Shown here piece after piece: positions 8,933 through 18,000 of a DNA stretch of 64,000 nucleotides. The notes beneath the pieces were generated by a model. The model made no database searches, was not told the origin of the DNA, and worked only from the letters and a program-made list of their open reading frames with translations. The position numbers and the translations under genes were made by a program. The stretch lies in contig NC_009416.2 of the NCBI RefSeq assembly GCF_000002875.2, positions 1,061,501 through 1,125,500 on the forward strand, given 5' to 3'. The DNA is from Leishmania infantum JPCM5 (Eukaryota > Euglenozoa > Kinetoplastea > Trypanosomatida > Trypanosomatidae). How positions within the stretch are numbered: the first letter of the stretch is position 1; every line of letters starts with the position of its first letter.

Positions 8933-11900
8933 CTAGTCCCACTGGGGCAGGGGATCATACGCCAGCAGCCAGTCAGAGCCGTCCCTCGCCTCACTCCACT
9001 GCAGCTGCTTCTCGAGCGTAGCCGCATGCACGGCAGCCGTGCCCGCTGCAGCGTCATTGGCGCACCACACAAGCAGCGTCAGCTCACTCGTGCGGTCTGC
9101 GTCGCTCTCACTCGCCCACTCGTTGCCCGGCTCCACGGCCAGGCAGTGCGACACAACGTCCAGGTGCACAAAGCCCTGCGTCGAGCCGCGGGTGGGTATC
9201 CACACGTCGCCTTGCGCAAACAGCAGGCGACACTCCCCCGACGCATAGAAGCAGTTCAGCGCTCCTGTGTGGGTGAGAAAGGCAAGGGCGGCAGGGGCAA
9301 CAGGCACGCCGGCGGGTGTGCGAACCTTCATCTCCTTTAGGACCGGCGCGGCGCAGGCGTCGATGGCGCTGCCGCTCTCCGACGGCGTTTGGTCGCACAC
9401 GGTGAAGGGATGGCGCGCCTCCCAGCCGTAGAAGAGCATGAGGTCAGGGTTTGCTTTGCAGCAGACCTGCAGGACAGCCTGCTCGCCGCGGGAAAGCTCC
9501 TTCGGTGGAACCATCGTGATGAGAGCATCCGAGACACGCACGGCGGAGAGAAGAGAGTCCAGTCGCGCCTCCACCTCGGAGGCAAGCGCCCCGCTGCCGA
9601 GCTCGGTGATCAACGTCGCCGCTTGCGGCAGCAACATCGTGAACACCTGCGCCGTCGCCTGCCGCTTCTCTGTCAGATAGACCAGGTGTGCTTCGCAGAA
9701 AGCCTCAGCGTCATCGTTCCCGCCCAGCAACAGCAAGACGTGTCGCTCGCCGCGCCACTGAGCTTCTGCGGCGATGTCCTCGATAGATGAGGTGGCCGTA
9801 TCTTCGCCGCACACGAGTGAGCAGCTCGCGTGCAGCGCCTGAGTAAGCAGCGGTGTCAGCTCAGCCGCCGCACTACCAGGGCATACAATCACGTAAAACT
9901 CGATACCAGCCAGCGTCTTGAGACGCTGTCCGGCTCGGGATGGAATGCCAGTCAGAGTCGCCTTGGACAGAGCAGCACCGACGGCGGCGCCGCTATGTGG
10001 TTTCACATCCTCGCCAAAGAGGCCGCACCCCCTGACGGGAGTGTACAGCCCGGCCTTGTGCGCCCGCTCCAGATGGCGCTGTGCCTCCTGCAGCGCCTCA
10101 CGCTCTGCATCCGTCTCCACCAGCGCCAGTGCGCGGCTAAAGCTCACCCAGTCGTACGGCTCCTCGGGCTCTGGCGCGTCCTCGATGGCATCGCTGGCGG
10201 CGCCGCGTGGAGAGGGGCTGATCGCCAAGGCAGTGTAGATGGTCACACACCGTGGTCCGACGTGGTCCGCGTTGGCCGTGGCCGCTGTGGGGTAGTAGAC
10301 GACCGGCGGCAGATAGCTGGGCAAGAAAAAGTTATCGCTGCTCACCTCGCAGGCGTCGCAGAGGGCACGCACGGCGCAGTCCACGCACGACTCCTCGGTG
10401 CGGCTGTGAGGCGCAAAAGGAATACGCATGCGTGCGGCCATCGCATCTCCCACGTTGCGCACCAGCACACATTTTCGGCCGCGAATCAGCAGCACACCGT
10501 AACCGTGTGCAATGCGAGAAGTGTTATAGTGAACCGGAATCTCCTCGATGGAGCTGCCAGCCGTCATGGAGTGCAGCACCTCCGCCTTGGTGAGCGGCCG
10601 CGCCTCCTCGGCGCGCAGCGTTGTGCGGCCCTCCTTGTCACGACTCAGCACACCGGCGACCGCTACTGCAGGTGGCCTCCGCTGCTTCGCTTGCCGGTCA
10701 GTTGATGCGGCTCGCGCGTGCCACGCGGCGAGTGTTGAGTCCGCTGCGACCATCGCCGGCAAGTTCGTCACCTCCACGCAACCGTCCGTCGTGCCGACCA
10801 AGCCGGTCCCTAGGTCTAGCACACGGCCCTCCACGATGACGCGCACCGGATCACACCAGTTGGCGAGGCCGTGAAGACCGCTCACCAGCATACTGCCAGC
10901 GCTGTCGCTCACTGCCGCCTTTGCGCCGTGCTCGTGGCCACCGCCGCAGCCTTCGCTGCCGCATCCACAGGAGGACTCGACCGCACCTGCGGAATGACCA
11001 GCATCGGCGTCATCCGCGCCCTCCTCGAATTCACTTTCCTCGTCGCTGCTGCCGGCGTCTTCGTAGTCGGCCTCATCCGCGTCGTGGTCGTGACGGTGGT
11101 GGTGATGGCGCGCACCGTCCCCGTGGCTGTGGCCGTGGTGGTGCGCGTGGTGGCGGCCGTGCCCCTCATCCTCATCGTCCTCGGCGGCGTCGTCGTAGCC
11201 GAGTGTGTCGAGCGGGCTCAGCCGTGGCAGCTGCTCCACGCTCTTTGTCTGCTTGCTCAGCACGAAGTCCAGTCGATACACGCGCGGTGCCGCGTAGCGC
11301 TGCTGCACATCGACCGCCGTGCCGTCCGCCGCCGCAAGCCCCGCCTCGCGCGCGATGGCCGCGAAAAGGGACGGCCCCAAGTCTGTGGTGACGCGAAAGG
11401 ATGAGATGCGGTGATGCACGTCCTTCAGCGCCGTCAGCCATGCAGACCACCCAGGAACCTCTGTCTGCTCCTTTAGCAGCACGATTACCTCTGGAAGCTG
11501 ATAACCGTCGACGGCGGGGCGTTTGATCACGGCGTTCGTCATGGCGGTGAGGGCGCTCAGTGAGGTGGGGCACAAGAGCACGAGTCGCTGCACGAGTCGA
11601 TCACGGTGGCCCAGCGTCTTCTCGCCCACAAGCACGTACTTCATCGCGAGGTGTCCCGACACCCCGGCCGCCACCATGGTGGCGTTGTGTGGGTTCAGTC
11701 GCGTGATGGCGTTGCTGAGCCGCTTCAGCAGCGGCCCAACAGCGGCGCCGTTGACGTGTTCCTCCTGATCATACGTGGCGGCACTGCTAAGACTGGTGGT
11801 GTCGACTACGTAGACGGCGTGCGTGGTGTTGGGGCGAGCCTGGAATACCAGCGTGCTCAGTGGCTCCCACTGAAGGCACGGGTGCTGCGGAGTCGCTGAA

Positions 11901-12052
11901 TTCTTCGACTTGAGAATAATGAGCGGCTCTTCTGGGGCAAACACAATCTGGTAGCCGGGGCGGGTGTTGGCGAAGGCGAACAGACGGACGCTCGTGTCAC
12001 GGGAGGTGCCGGCCACGTGCTCCTGGTGCTGCTGCTTATCTGCTCGACTCAT
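8933..12052 (-). CDS. multidomain protein with CobW-like C-terminus, probable pseudoenzyme fusion
   Basis: This is a 1039-aa protein that I read as several degenerate modules. Residues 20-280 resemble an alpha/beta-hydrolase fold, with a nucleophile-elbow-like GVSGH at 130-134. Residues 290-375 are an acidic His-rich linker followed by clustered Cys (CGCGSEGCGGG at 362-372), as in metal-binding linkers of COG0523 proteins. Residues 400-485 look like a small beta-barrel (GRVLDLGTGLVG). Residues 512-612 fit a Nudix-like fold in which the REx2EE catalytic glutamates are replaced (AVRALCDACEV at 560-570). Residues 714-1039 resemble a G3E/CobW GTPase plus its C-terminal domain, ending DPLPQW. However, the Walker A loop is replaced by CPGSAAAEL (724-732) and the NKxD position by VPPKEL (848-853). 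A strong splice acceptor lies at 12161. Gene existence is firm; domain calls are by eye, with CobW_C the most likely. Confidence 0.6.
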   Translation of the reverse strand: MSRADKQQHQEHVAGTSRDTSVRLFAFANTRPGYQIVFAPEEPLIILKSKNSATPQHPCLQWEPLSTLVFQARPNTTHAVYVVDTTSLSSAATYDQEEHVNGAAVGPLLKRLSNAITRLNPHNATMVAAGVSGHLAMKYVLVGEKTLGHRDRLVQRLVLLCPTSLSALTAMTNAVIKRPAVDGYQLPEVIVLLKEQTEVPGWSAWLTALKDVHHRISSFRVTTDLGPSLFAAIAREAGLAAADGTAVDVQQRYAAPRVYRLDFVLSKQTKSVEQLPRLSPLDTLGYDDAAEDDEDEGHGRHHAHHHGHSHGDGARHHHHRHDHDADEADYEDAGSSDEESEFEEGADDADAGHSAGAVESSCGCGSEGCGGGHEHGAKAAVSDSAGSMLVSGLHGLANWCDPVRVIVEGRVLDLGTGLVGTTDGCVEVTNLPAMVAADSTLAAWHARAASTDRQAKQRRPPAVAVAGVLSRDKEGRTTLRAEEARPLTKAEVLHSMTAGSSIEEIPVHYNTSRIAHGYGVLLIRGRKCVLVRNVGDAMAARMRIPFAPHSRTEESCVDCAVRALCDACEVSSDNFFLPSYLPPVVYYPTAATANADHVGPRCVTIYTALAISPSPRGAASDAIEDAPEPEEPYDWVSFSRALALVETDAEREALQEAQRHLERAHKAGLYTPVRGCGLFGEDVKPHSGAAVGAALSKATLTGIPSRAGQRLKTLAGIEFYVIVCPGSAAAELTPLLTQALHASCSLVCGEDTATSSIEDIAAEAQWRGERHVLLLLGGNDDAEAFCEAHLVYLTEKRQATAQVFTMLLPQAATLITELGSGALASEVEARLDSLLSAVRVSDALITMVPPKELSRGEQAVLQVCCKANPDLMLFYGWEARHPFTVCDQTPSESGSAIDACAAPVLKEMKVRTPAGVPVAPAALAFLTHTGALNCFYASGECRLLFAQGDVWIPTRGSTQGFVHLDVVSHCLAVEPGNEWASESDADRTSELTLLVWCANDAAAGTAAVHAATLEKQLQWSEARDGSDWLLAYDPLPQWD

Positions 12053-13127
12053 CTTCTAGAAGAGCACGCACAGCGAAGGCCGAGTGCGGGAAGGGATACA
12101 CGCGGCGAGGATGGAAGACAGGTGGCGAGACAGACAACCAAAGGAGAGCGCACACGCGCGCTGAGTTACAGAGACAGAGAGAGAGAGCACAGCAAAACCC
12201 AGCTTTGATGGGTGAAGGCAGAGACACGTGCATCAGCTCCCGCGCGGCGGTGGGGGACACGTCATCGCCCCGTCGCCTCGCCCAGACGCGGAAAGACGTA
12301 AGAAGGGAAAGTGCGCAGCAGGGCCTCACAGGAGGAGGGTCCGAGGAAAGGAGGTGAAGGGAGGTGAAAGGGGCGTCCAGGGAGGGGTTGCGCACCCATG
12401 CCTGCCTTCTAGCTCAGCAGTAACCGAGAGAAGCAAAGCCCAAGCACACAGGGCCATCGGAACTTCCGACGGTGCTAGGTGGTGTGGTGGACAGGAAGAG
12501 GAGAAGAAGCCTGTGTTCGCCATGGCGCCATCGCTGCGCTACAACCCAGGTGTTTCGAGGTTCACAAGAAAAAGCATCTCACAATTTGCTCAAGTGCGTC
12601 TCACATCGTGCTTGCCTAGCCTCCCTCATGCGCGGAAGGGATGATGGCGGCTGCTACTGCTGCCTCTTCTGCGGAAATGAGCAAGGGCTCAAGCGCCGAA
12701 GAGAGAGGAAGAGGTGCAACGCAGCATCGCTGCTACCTTGTCCTTCGCCGATGAAAGCAGGCCTGGAAGGCTGCCTCGACGCCGTTTATCTGTCTTTTCC
12801 TTTTGGCTTCGTCGTGTGCGCGTCTCTGCATGCGCGGGGTCGAAAAACGAAACAAGGGAGATGAGCTTGAAGTGCACCTCCGGCCATCAAAGACGCGCTC
12901 TTGCTCCTGGGTGCCGCTGTCTTTGCAACGCAGCTGACGAGCGCACACGCACGCACACACACACAGGCAGCGCCCGTCACAAAACGTGTAGAAGCGACAA
13001 TACACGTGGGAGAAGCCGACGGCGACGCCGCATCGCCTCCTTCGACCTCTGCACCTTCACCACACGCACGGCAGTTGTCAGCTACCGCTGCGCTGCACGC
13101 ACAGCCAGTGCCGCCGCTCTTTACAAC
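12053..13127. other. intergenic region, no gene seen
   Basis: This holds the 5' UTR and acceptor of the 1039-aa gene and the presumed ACR2 3' UTR. A short CA repeat lies at about 12950-12966. I see nothing else that can be supported. Confidence 0.55.
12161..12190 (-). promoter_or_regulatory. probable spliced-leader acceptor for the 1039-aa gene
   Basis: On the minus strand a CTCTCTCTCTCTGTCTCTG tract is followed by AACTCAG, with AG at 12161-12162. It gives a 5' UTR of about 108 nt before the ATG at 12052. Confidence 0.65.
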
Positions 13128-13511
13128 TCACACATAAATGAGGTCCGGCCGCACGTCGCCATACATATGGTAGAACGCCTCCCACCCACCACGCAGCACG
13201 TACACGGCAGGGAGCACGTAGCCGAGCTTCTTCTGTGCCAGAACGAAGCGGTTGGCTCCCTTGGGGGCCCGTATGAGCGACTGGGCACAGTGAAAGACAG
13301 CGATCTCTTTCTTCTCTTCGAAGAGCGTCTTGGCGAGCTTTTCGTACATCTCTTCCGTGCAGCTAATCGTCGGCATGCTTATCGAGTTCACGATGAAGCC
13401 GCAGTCTCGATCACTATCCCTGCAGTCTATCACCGCGGCTTTGGTGAGTGAGTCAGGATTGTCGAGCACCTCCACCAGCTCTTCGGGCTTCATGTACGTG
13501 TAGTTCGCCAT
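13128..13511 (-). CDS. ACR2: ACR2-type arsenate/antimonate reductase (Cdc25/rhodanese-like)
   Basis: This 127-aa protein matches Leishmania ACR2 in length and motifs. That enzyme is a thiol-dependent reductase of pentavalent antimony and arsenic that also has protein tyrosine phosphatase activity. The fold is a single Cdc25/rhodanese domain. The active-site signature HCx5R is intact as HCAQSLIR, with Cys75 and Arg81 in this numbering; a conserved acidic strand VIDCRDSD lies at 28-35 and the tail is GDVRPDLIYV. The frame is open upstream, but the longer start would be GTG, so the first ATG at 13511 is taken; it gives exactly the family length. In Leishmania this enzyme activates Sb(V) drugs by reduction to Sb(III). 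No inactivating change is visible. Confidence 0.96.
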   Translation of the reverse strand: MANYTYMKPEELVEVLDNPDSLTKAAVIDCRDSDRDCGFIVNSISMPTISCTEEMYEKLAKTLFEEKKEIAVFHCAQSLIRAPKGANRFVLAQKKLGYVLPAVYVLRGGWEAFYHMYGDVRPDLIYV

Positions 13512-15048
13512 TGCGGCGCAGCCAAGTGAGGTATAAAGAAGATTAGCGCATAAAGCGGCGCCGGTGAATGGCACTCACTCACGCACGGCGCTTAGACACA
13601 GTGTGCAGATTGCTTCCTTTGTCAGGAGTACGTCGCGGCCGCCACCGAGGGACGTAGAAAGTCGCCGCAAAGCAAACTAGAGTGCACGACGACAGTCACC
13701 ATGTTCGAAAAGCGGCACCGTAAGAGCCACAAAGAAACCCAAAAAGAAGGCAGTGAGGTGGCAAGCAAGCACGCGCGCCAAAATGGCAATCCTGTCGCAT
13801 GAGGAAGGGCTTCTGTGCATCCTTTCCGTGCGGCCCACAACGTAAAAGTTAGAGCAGCGCACATGCAAGGGAACAGAACAGCCACGCACTCACCCCTTTT
13901 TGCGTCTGTGCGCGCTACTTTCGGCAGAGGATGGGCCGTCGTGGTGCGCTGGCGCGCCACTGGAGCGGCAGCGCTGTCTTGCCCACCACCGCCTCATTTG
14001 CTGCTTCATGGCCTCTCAGATAGAACGCAAACAGAGAAGCCGTGTCGATGCCCCGTGGCTCTCTCCAGCTTGGGCCCACTGCCGGCGTTCCTCATCCCCA
14101 CCCACCCCTCGAGAGCAGTGCGGTCGGGGCGAGGCGCATGAGCGCGTGCCACTCACTCGAGCTATCCAACAAGAACACCCGAGCAAGAAGAGATCTGGCG
14201 GCACCGCAACTGCTCCCCCCGCCTCCCGTCACAAGTGAGTCCATTGCGCTTCTCCTCGTTTTTTTTTTCCTTTCCTGCACTGTCGTTGTTACGGTTGCTC
14301 TGGTGCGTTTTTTTTGGGGGGGCCTGAGCGCAGCTGTTGTCCCGTATGCGGTCTCTGTCTGTCTGTGTTTGTCTGCGTGTCTACAGTTCTGGCCGAAAGA
14401 GGGGTGAGGAAAAGGGAGCGAGAAGGTCCGAGACGCAAACCAGGTAAAGACAGACACGCACACACACACGCGCACCCGGCTGAACAAAGCCGACGGGGGG
14501 AGGGAGGGGGGGGGCAGCCGCAGCAACAATAGAAAGGCAAGGAACGGAGTGCGCAAACTTCGTGGGCAATCATGTACAACACTCTCACTGGGAATCCACA
14601 ACCACACGCACGGAGACATATCTGAGACGACGCAAGGATCGAGATCGAAGCAAGCGGAATATGCAACACACAAGAAATTAATAGAAGCAAAAAAAAAGGA
14701 GGATCGCATCAAGTGGGGAGATACATACACACACACAAAGCAAGCGTGTACTCGTCGTTTGGCTGATGCCGATGCTTGGAGACGGCGACACGAAAAGCGT
14801 GAGCTGATTCAGGTCGTTCGCGTGGAAGACACCGAGGGAGGGGATGGAGAGAGGGGCCGGGCCTCGGTAGCGCGGGGTGCAGCGGGCTGCGGATTGTTCT
14901 ACCTGGGGAGGCGGGGGGAGGGGGTGCAGAGGAGAGAGCAGGAAGAAGACGGTCAGCCCCGCGCATGCACGCAGAGAAGGTCATACCGACATCACGCCGA
15001 CAATCTGAAAAATCGTCACTGCGCGCCTCCTCTCCTCAGTCCTCCGCC
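13512..15048. other. 1.5-kb intergenic region, no gene seen
   Basis: This lies between the Sec7-like gene and ACR2. It carries several homopolymers (T run near 14258-14267, a T then G run near 14309-14322, G runs near 14495-14515, A run near 14690-14697) and GA-rich blocks. No coding or RNA gene is supported. Confidence 0.55.
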
Positions 15049-18000
15049 CTAAAGCACGTTCAGTAGGAAGGGCACAAACGTGGCGCGAGACGAGGGCAGC
15101 AGCCGGTACGCCCGCTCATCATCCAGATACCGTTGCAGCGCCTCCTCCATCACGGGACGCAGGTCACGCAGGTTCAGCACAAACGCGGCGGCAATGTCGT
15201 ACGTGATTTGGACGGTGTCCAACAGCTTGCGCGCAATCGGTGCCTCCTCGAGAACACGGAAGCCCATGTACACGCAGGACATTACATGTGGGTACGTGAG
15301 CAGGAGCATTTGCCGCACGTGTTCGGCGTAGCAGGGCATAATGTAAGGCTGCGGGCGATACGCCTCATCCTCGACACAGTAAAGCCGATGCACCGATTCG
15401 AGCTTGTGCAGGTACATGGCGGACACCTCGCGGAATGCGTGGTGCTGCTCCTCCTTTGTCTTCAGGGTGTCCTTGTTGTCAGCGTAGGTGGGGATCGTGT
15501 TGTCCAGCAGCCCCATATCGTCGCTCATCCAGACCTGAAGCGTGCTGCTGTCCATGGACGCGTTCGGGTTCTGTGCAATCTCCGCCTTTGGAGTCGCCGT
15601 CGTAGCTGCTGTCCCGGGCGCACGAGAGGGACTGTGGCCCGAGATACCGTCGCTCTCGTCCGCGCCCTGCAGCACATCCTCCAGAGCCGCCGGATCGGTG
15701 TCAAACATTAGGTAACCCTTGCACGTCGTCGCGTGAGTCTCCGCCACCGACGCGGTGGCAACTGCACCACTACCAGCAGCAGCGGCAGAGGCCGGCACCG
15801 CCGTCGTTTCAGAGTTCACGATGGAGCTGTTGTTTCTGGCGACGCTCTGCCGCCTCTGCTGCGCTGCCTGCTCCATCTGGATCTTGGTCGACAGTCGCAC
15901 CAGCGTCCGCTCCTTCTCTGCCTGCTGCGGGGTGCGGCCATACATGTCCAGCTCCCACTTGCAGTTCAAAACGCGATTGAACATGGCTTGGAGGTCTTCC
16001 TCCATCATGGGAAACTCGAGACAGGCATTCGCGTCACGCACGAACTGCGAAGCCTGCATTCGGCTGCTCTTCACCAAACAGTTGTGCAAATTCGAGTGAA
16101 GGAAGAGCAGCACGCCCGCCATGACGTCGGCGTCGCGGGCTGTGATGGAGCCGGGGTTCTGCTTCGCATACTCGTTGCCGAAGCACTGCTGAATCGTCTC
16201 CCACACCTTCGCCTCGAACATTGGTCGATCCCAGGACATGAACTTGCATGTTGTGTCACGCATCGCCACATCAATAGGTATGTCTGTGTAGTTGAAGCAG
16301 TGAAGGTACTCCTGCAGCAGCATGCGCGAAACGCCATCCTTTTGGTTTACCTTTTCGAAGATCGAGCAGAGCGCTCCGCGAGAGATGCCCGGGTACTCGA
16401 AGAGGAATCGAGCAAAAAGGGCGTAGCTGGACGTACCAGGGGCGACACTTGACGGGTCAGCCCGCTCCGTCTCGCTAGGCGCCACTGCTGCCATGAAGCC
16501 GCGACTCTCCAGGAACTCCTTTGCCTCCCTCCAGTGGCCCGAGTTAATGCTCTGCACAGCCTCCTGGACGATGCGCTTGTTATGCAGGAGGTAGTGGATG
16601 TGTTTCCAATGGTAGTTGACGTTGCTGTTCTTCCTCCAGTGAGAGAGGGCCTTCCCAGAGACAGCGTCGAGGGGAAGTGCCACGTCGCGGCCGTGGACCT
16701 CGCTCTCGCCGGAGTTGTTGCTCCCTTTGTGGTCCTCCTTGCGGCTCGCAGCCGCCGTCGCAGAGTGGCTAGCTGTGAGCAGAGGGTTCGGGTCGACTAC
16801 CTCGTCTGATTCCCAGCTGTCCAGGCACAGCTCAGTCGATTCGGTTGCGCCGATCGTGCCGCCGCCCTCTTGTTGCTGCCCCTGTTGCGCGCCCTTCTGG
16901 TGATCGCGCTGCAGGCTCGCTGCATAATCCCGCGGGTCCTCGGCGATCCACCTGTACAGTGAGGTCATCAGTGTGTGAATGACCACCACGCACTCGCTGC
17001 GGAGCAGTTGCTGCTGATCCGACGAGAGCCACGGGTAGGCGTCGCCGTTGCCGTCAACGTGATCGAGGAAGGTCATCTCCACCACGTGCTCCACAAGCAG
17101 CTCCAACATGCCGCCGTACTCGGCGCCAGGGTCGAAGGCAGGGTTGCAGTCGTAGTTTACGAAGAACGAGACGCACAGGTGCGGCACGGTGAAGAGCTGC
17201 CGTATCATGGACAGCACCGCGTGCTTCTGACGGAACCCGGCGTACTGCGAGACCATCAGCGGGAGAAGAAAGGCGCCAAGCAACGTGTGCAGTTCGCGCG
17301 CCATGTGATAGTGCAACTTGCGCAGCAGCATCCCCAGCAGGTGCACAGCTCGCTCGAAAAGCGTGAACGGGGTCGCCATGGCCAGGTTCTTGGCGATGCA
17401 CCCCAGCAGCTCGTATTTGCAAGCGTTTAACACAAGGGACAACCACGTGGCACAGCGGTGCTCCCGCTCGCAGTTCGCCACGGGAAGCCCGTCCAGCACA
17501 CACTCGAGAGCCCACAACCCCACATCGCGCTCTCGCACGTCCCTGTTCGCGTTGGTTGGCGTGCCGCTGCACGGGCGTGATGCATACCGGCACATGCGGC
17601 GCAGCACTATCAGCAGGTCCTTCAGAGGGCTTGGAAGGGCGCCGTCAGAGGTGCTCAGCGTCGACAATGCATCCAGCACGAGAGACTCATCGACGCTATT
17701 GCGGAAGAACGTATGTGGGTCGAAGGAGAGGTTCACCGAGGAAGGCGATGGATTGACGTCGAGCCGGGTCGCCGCGGCGGCGCTGGCGGCTGCAGTGGCA
17801 GACGGCTGTGATCGCGCCAAAGTGTGCGCCACGTGTGAACTGCCTTCGTTGCGGCGAGGCACCGCGTGTCCGCGCTGCGCGGACGGCCATCGGGCCTCAC
17901 GGAACACCGGGCGCTTTGGTGATGGAGCCGGCGCGTTCGAGACCTGTTCGCTAGCGCTGCTGCTTGCGTCACCTGTGCGCAGTGCATGCTTCATGATCTG

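Noticed and set aside
13512..13574. 21-residue N-terminal extension of ACR2
   Set aside because: It would start with GTG; the first ATG gives exactly the 127-aa ACR2 length.
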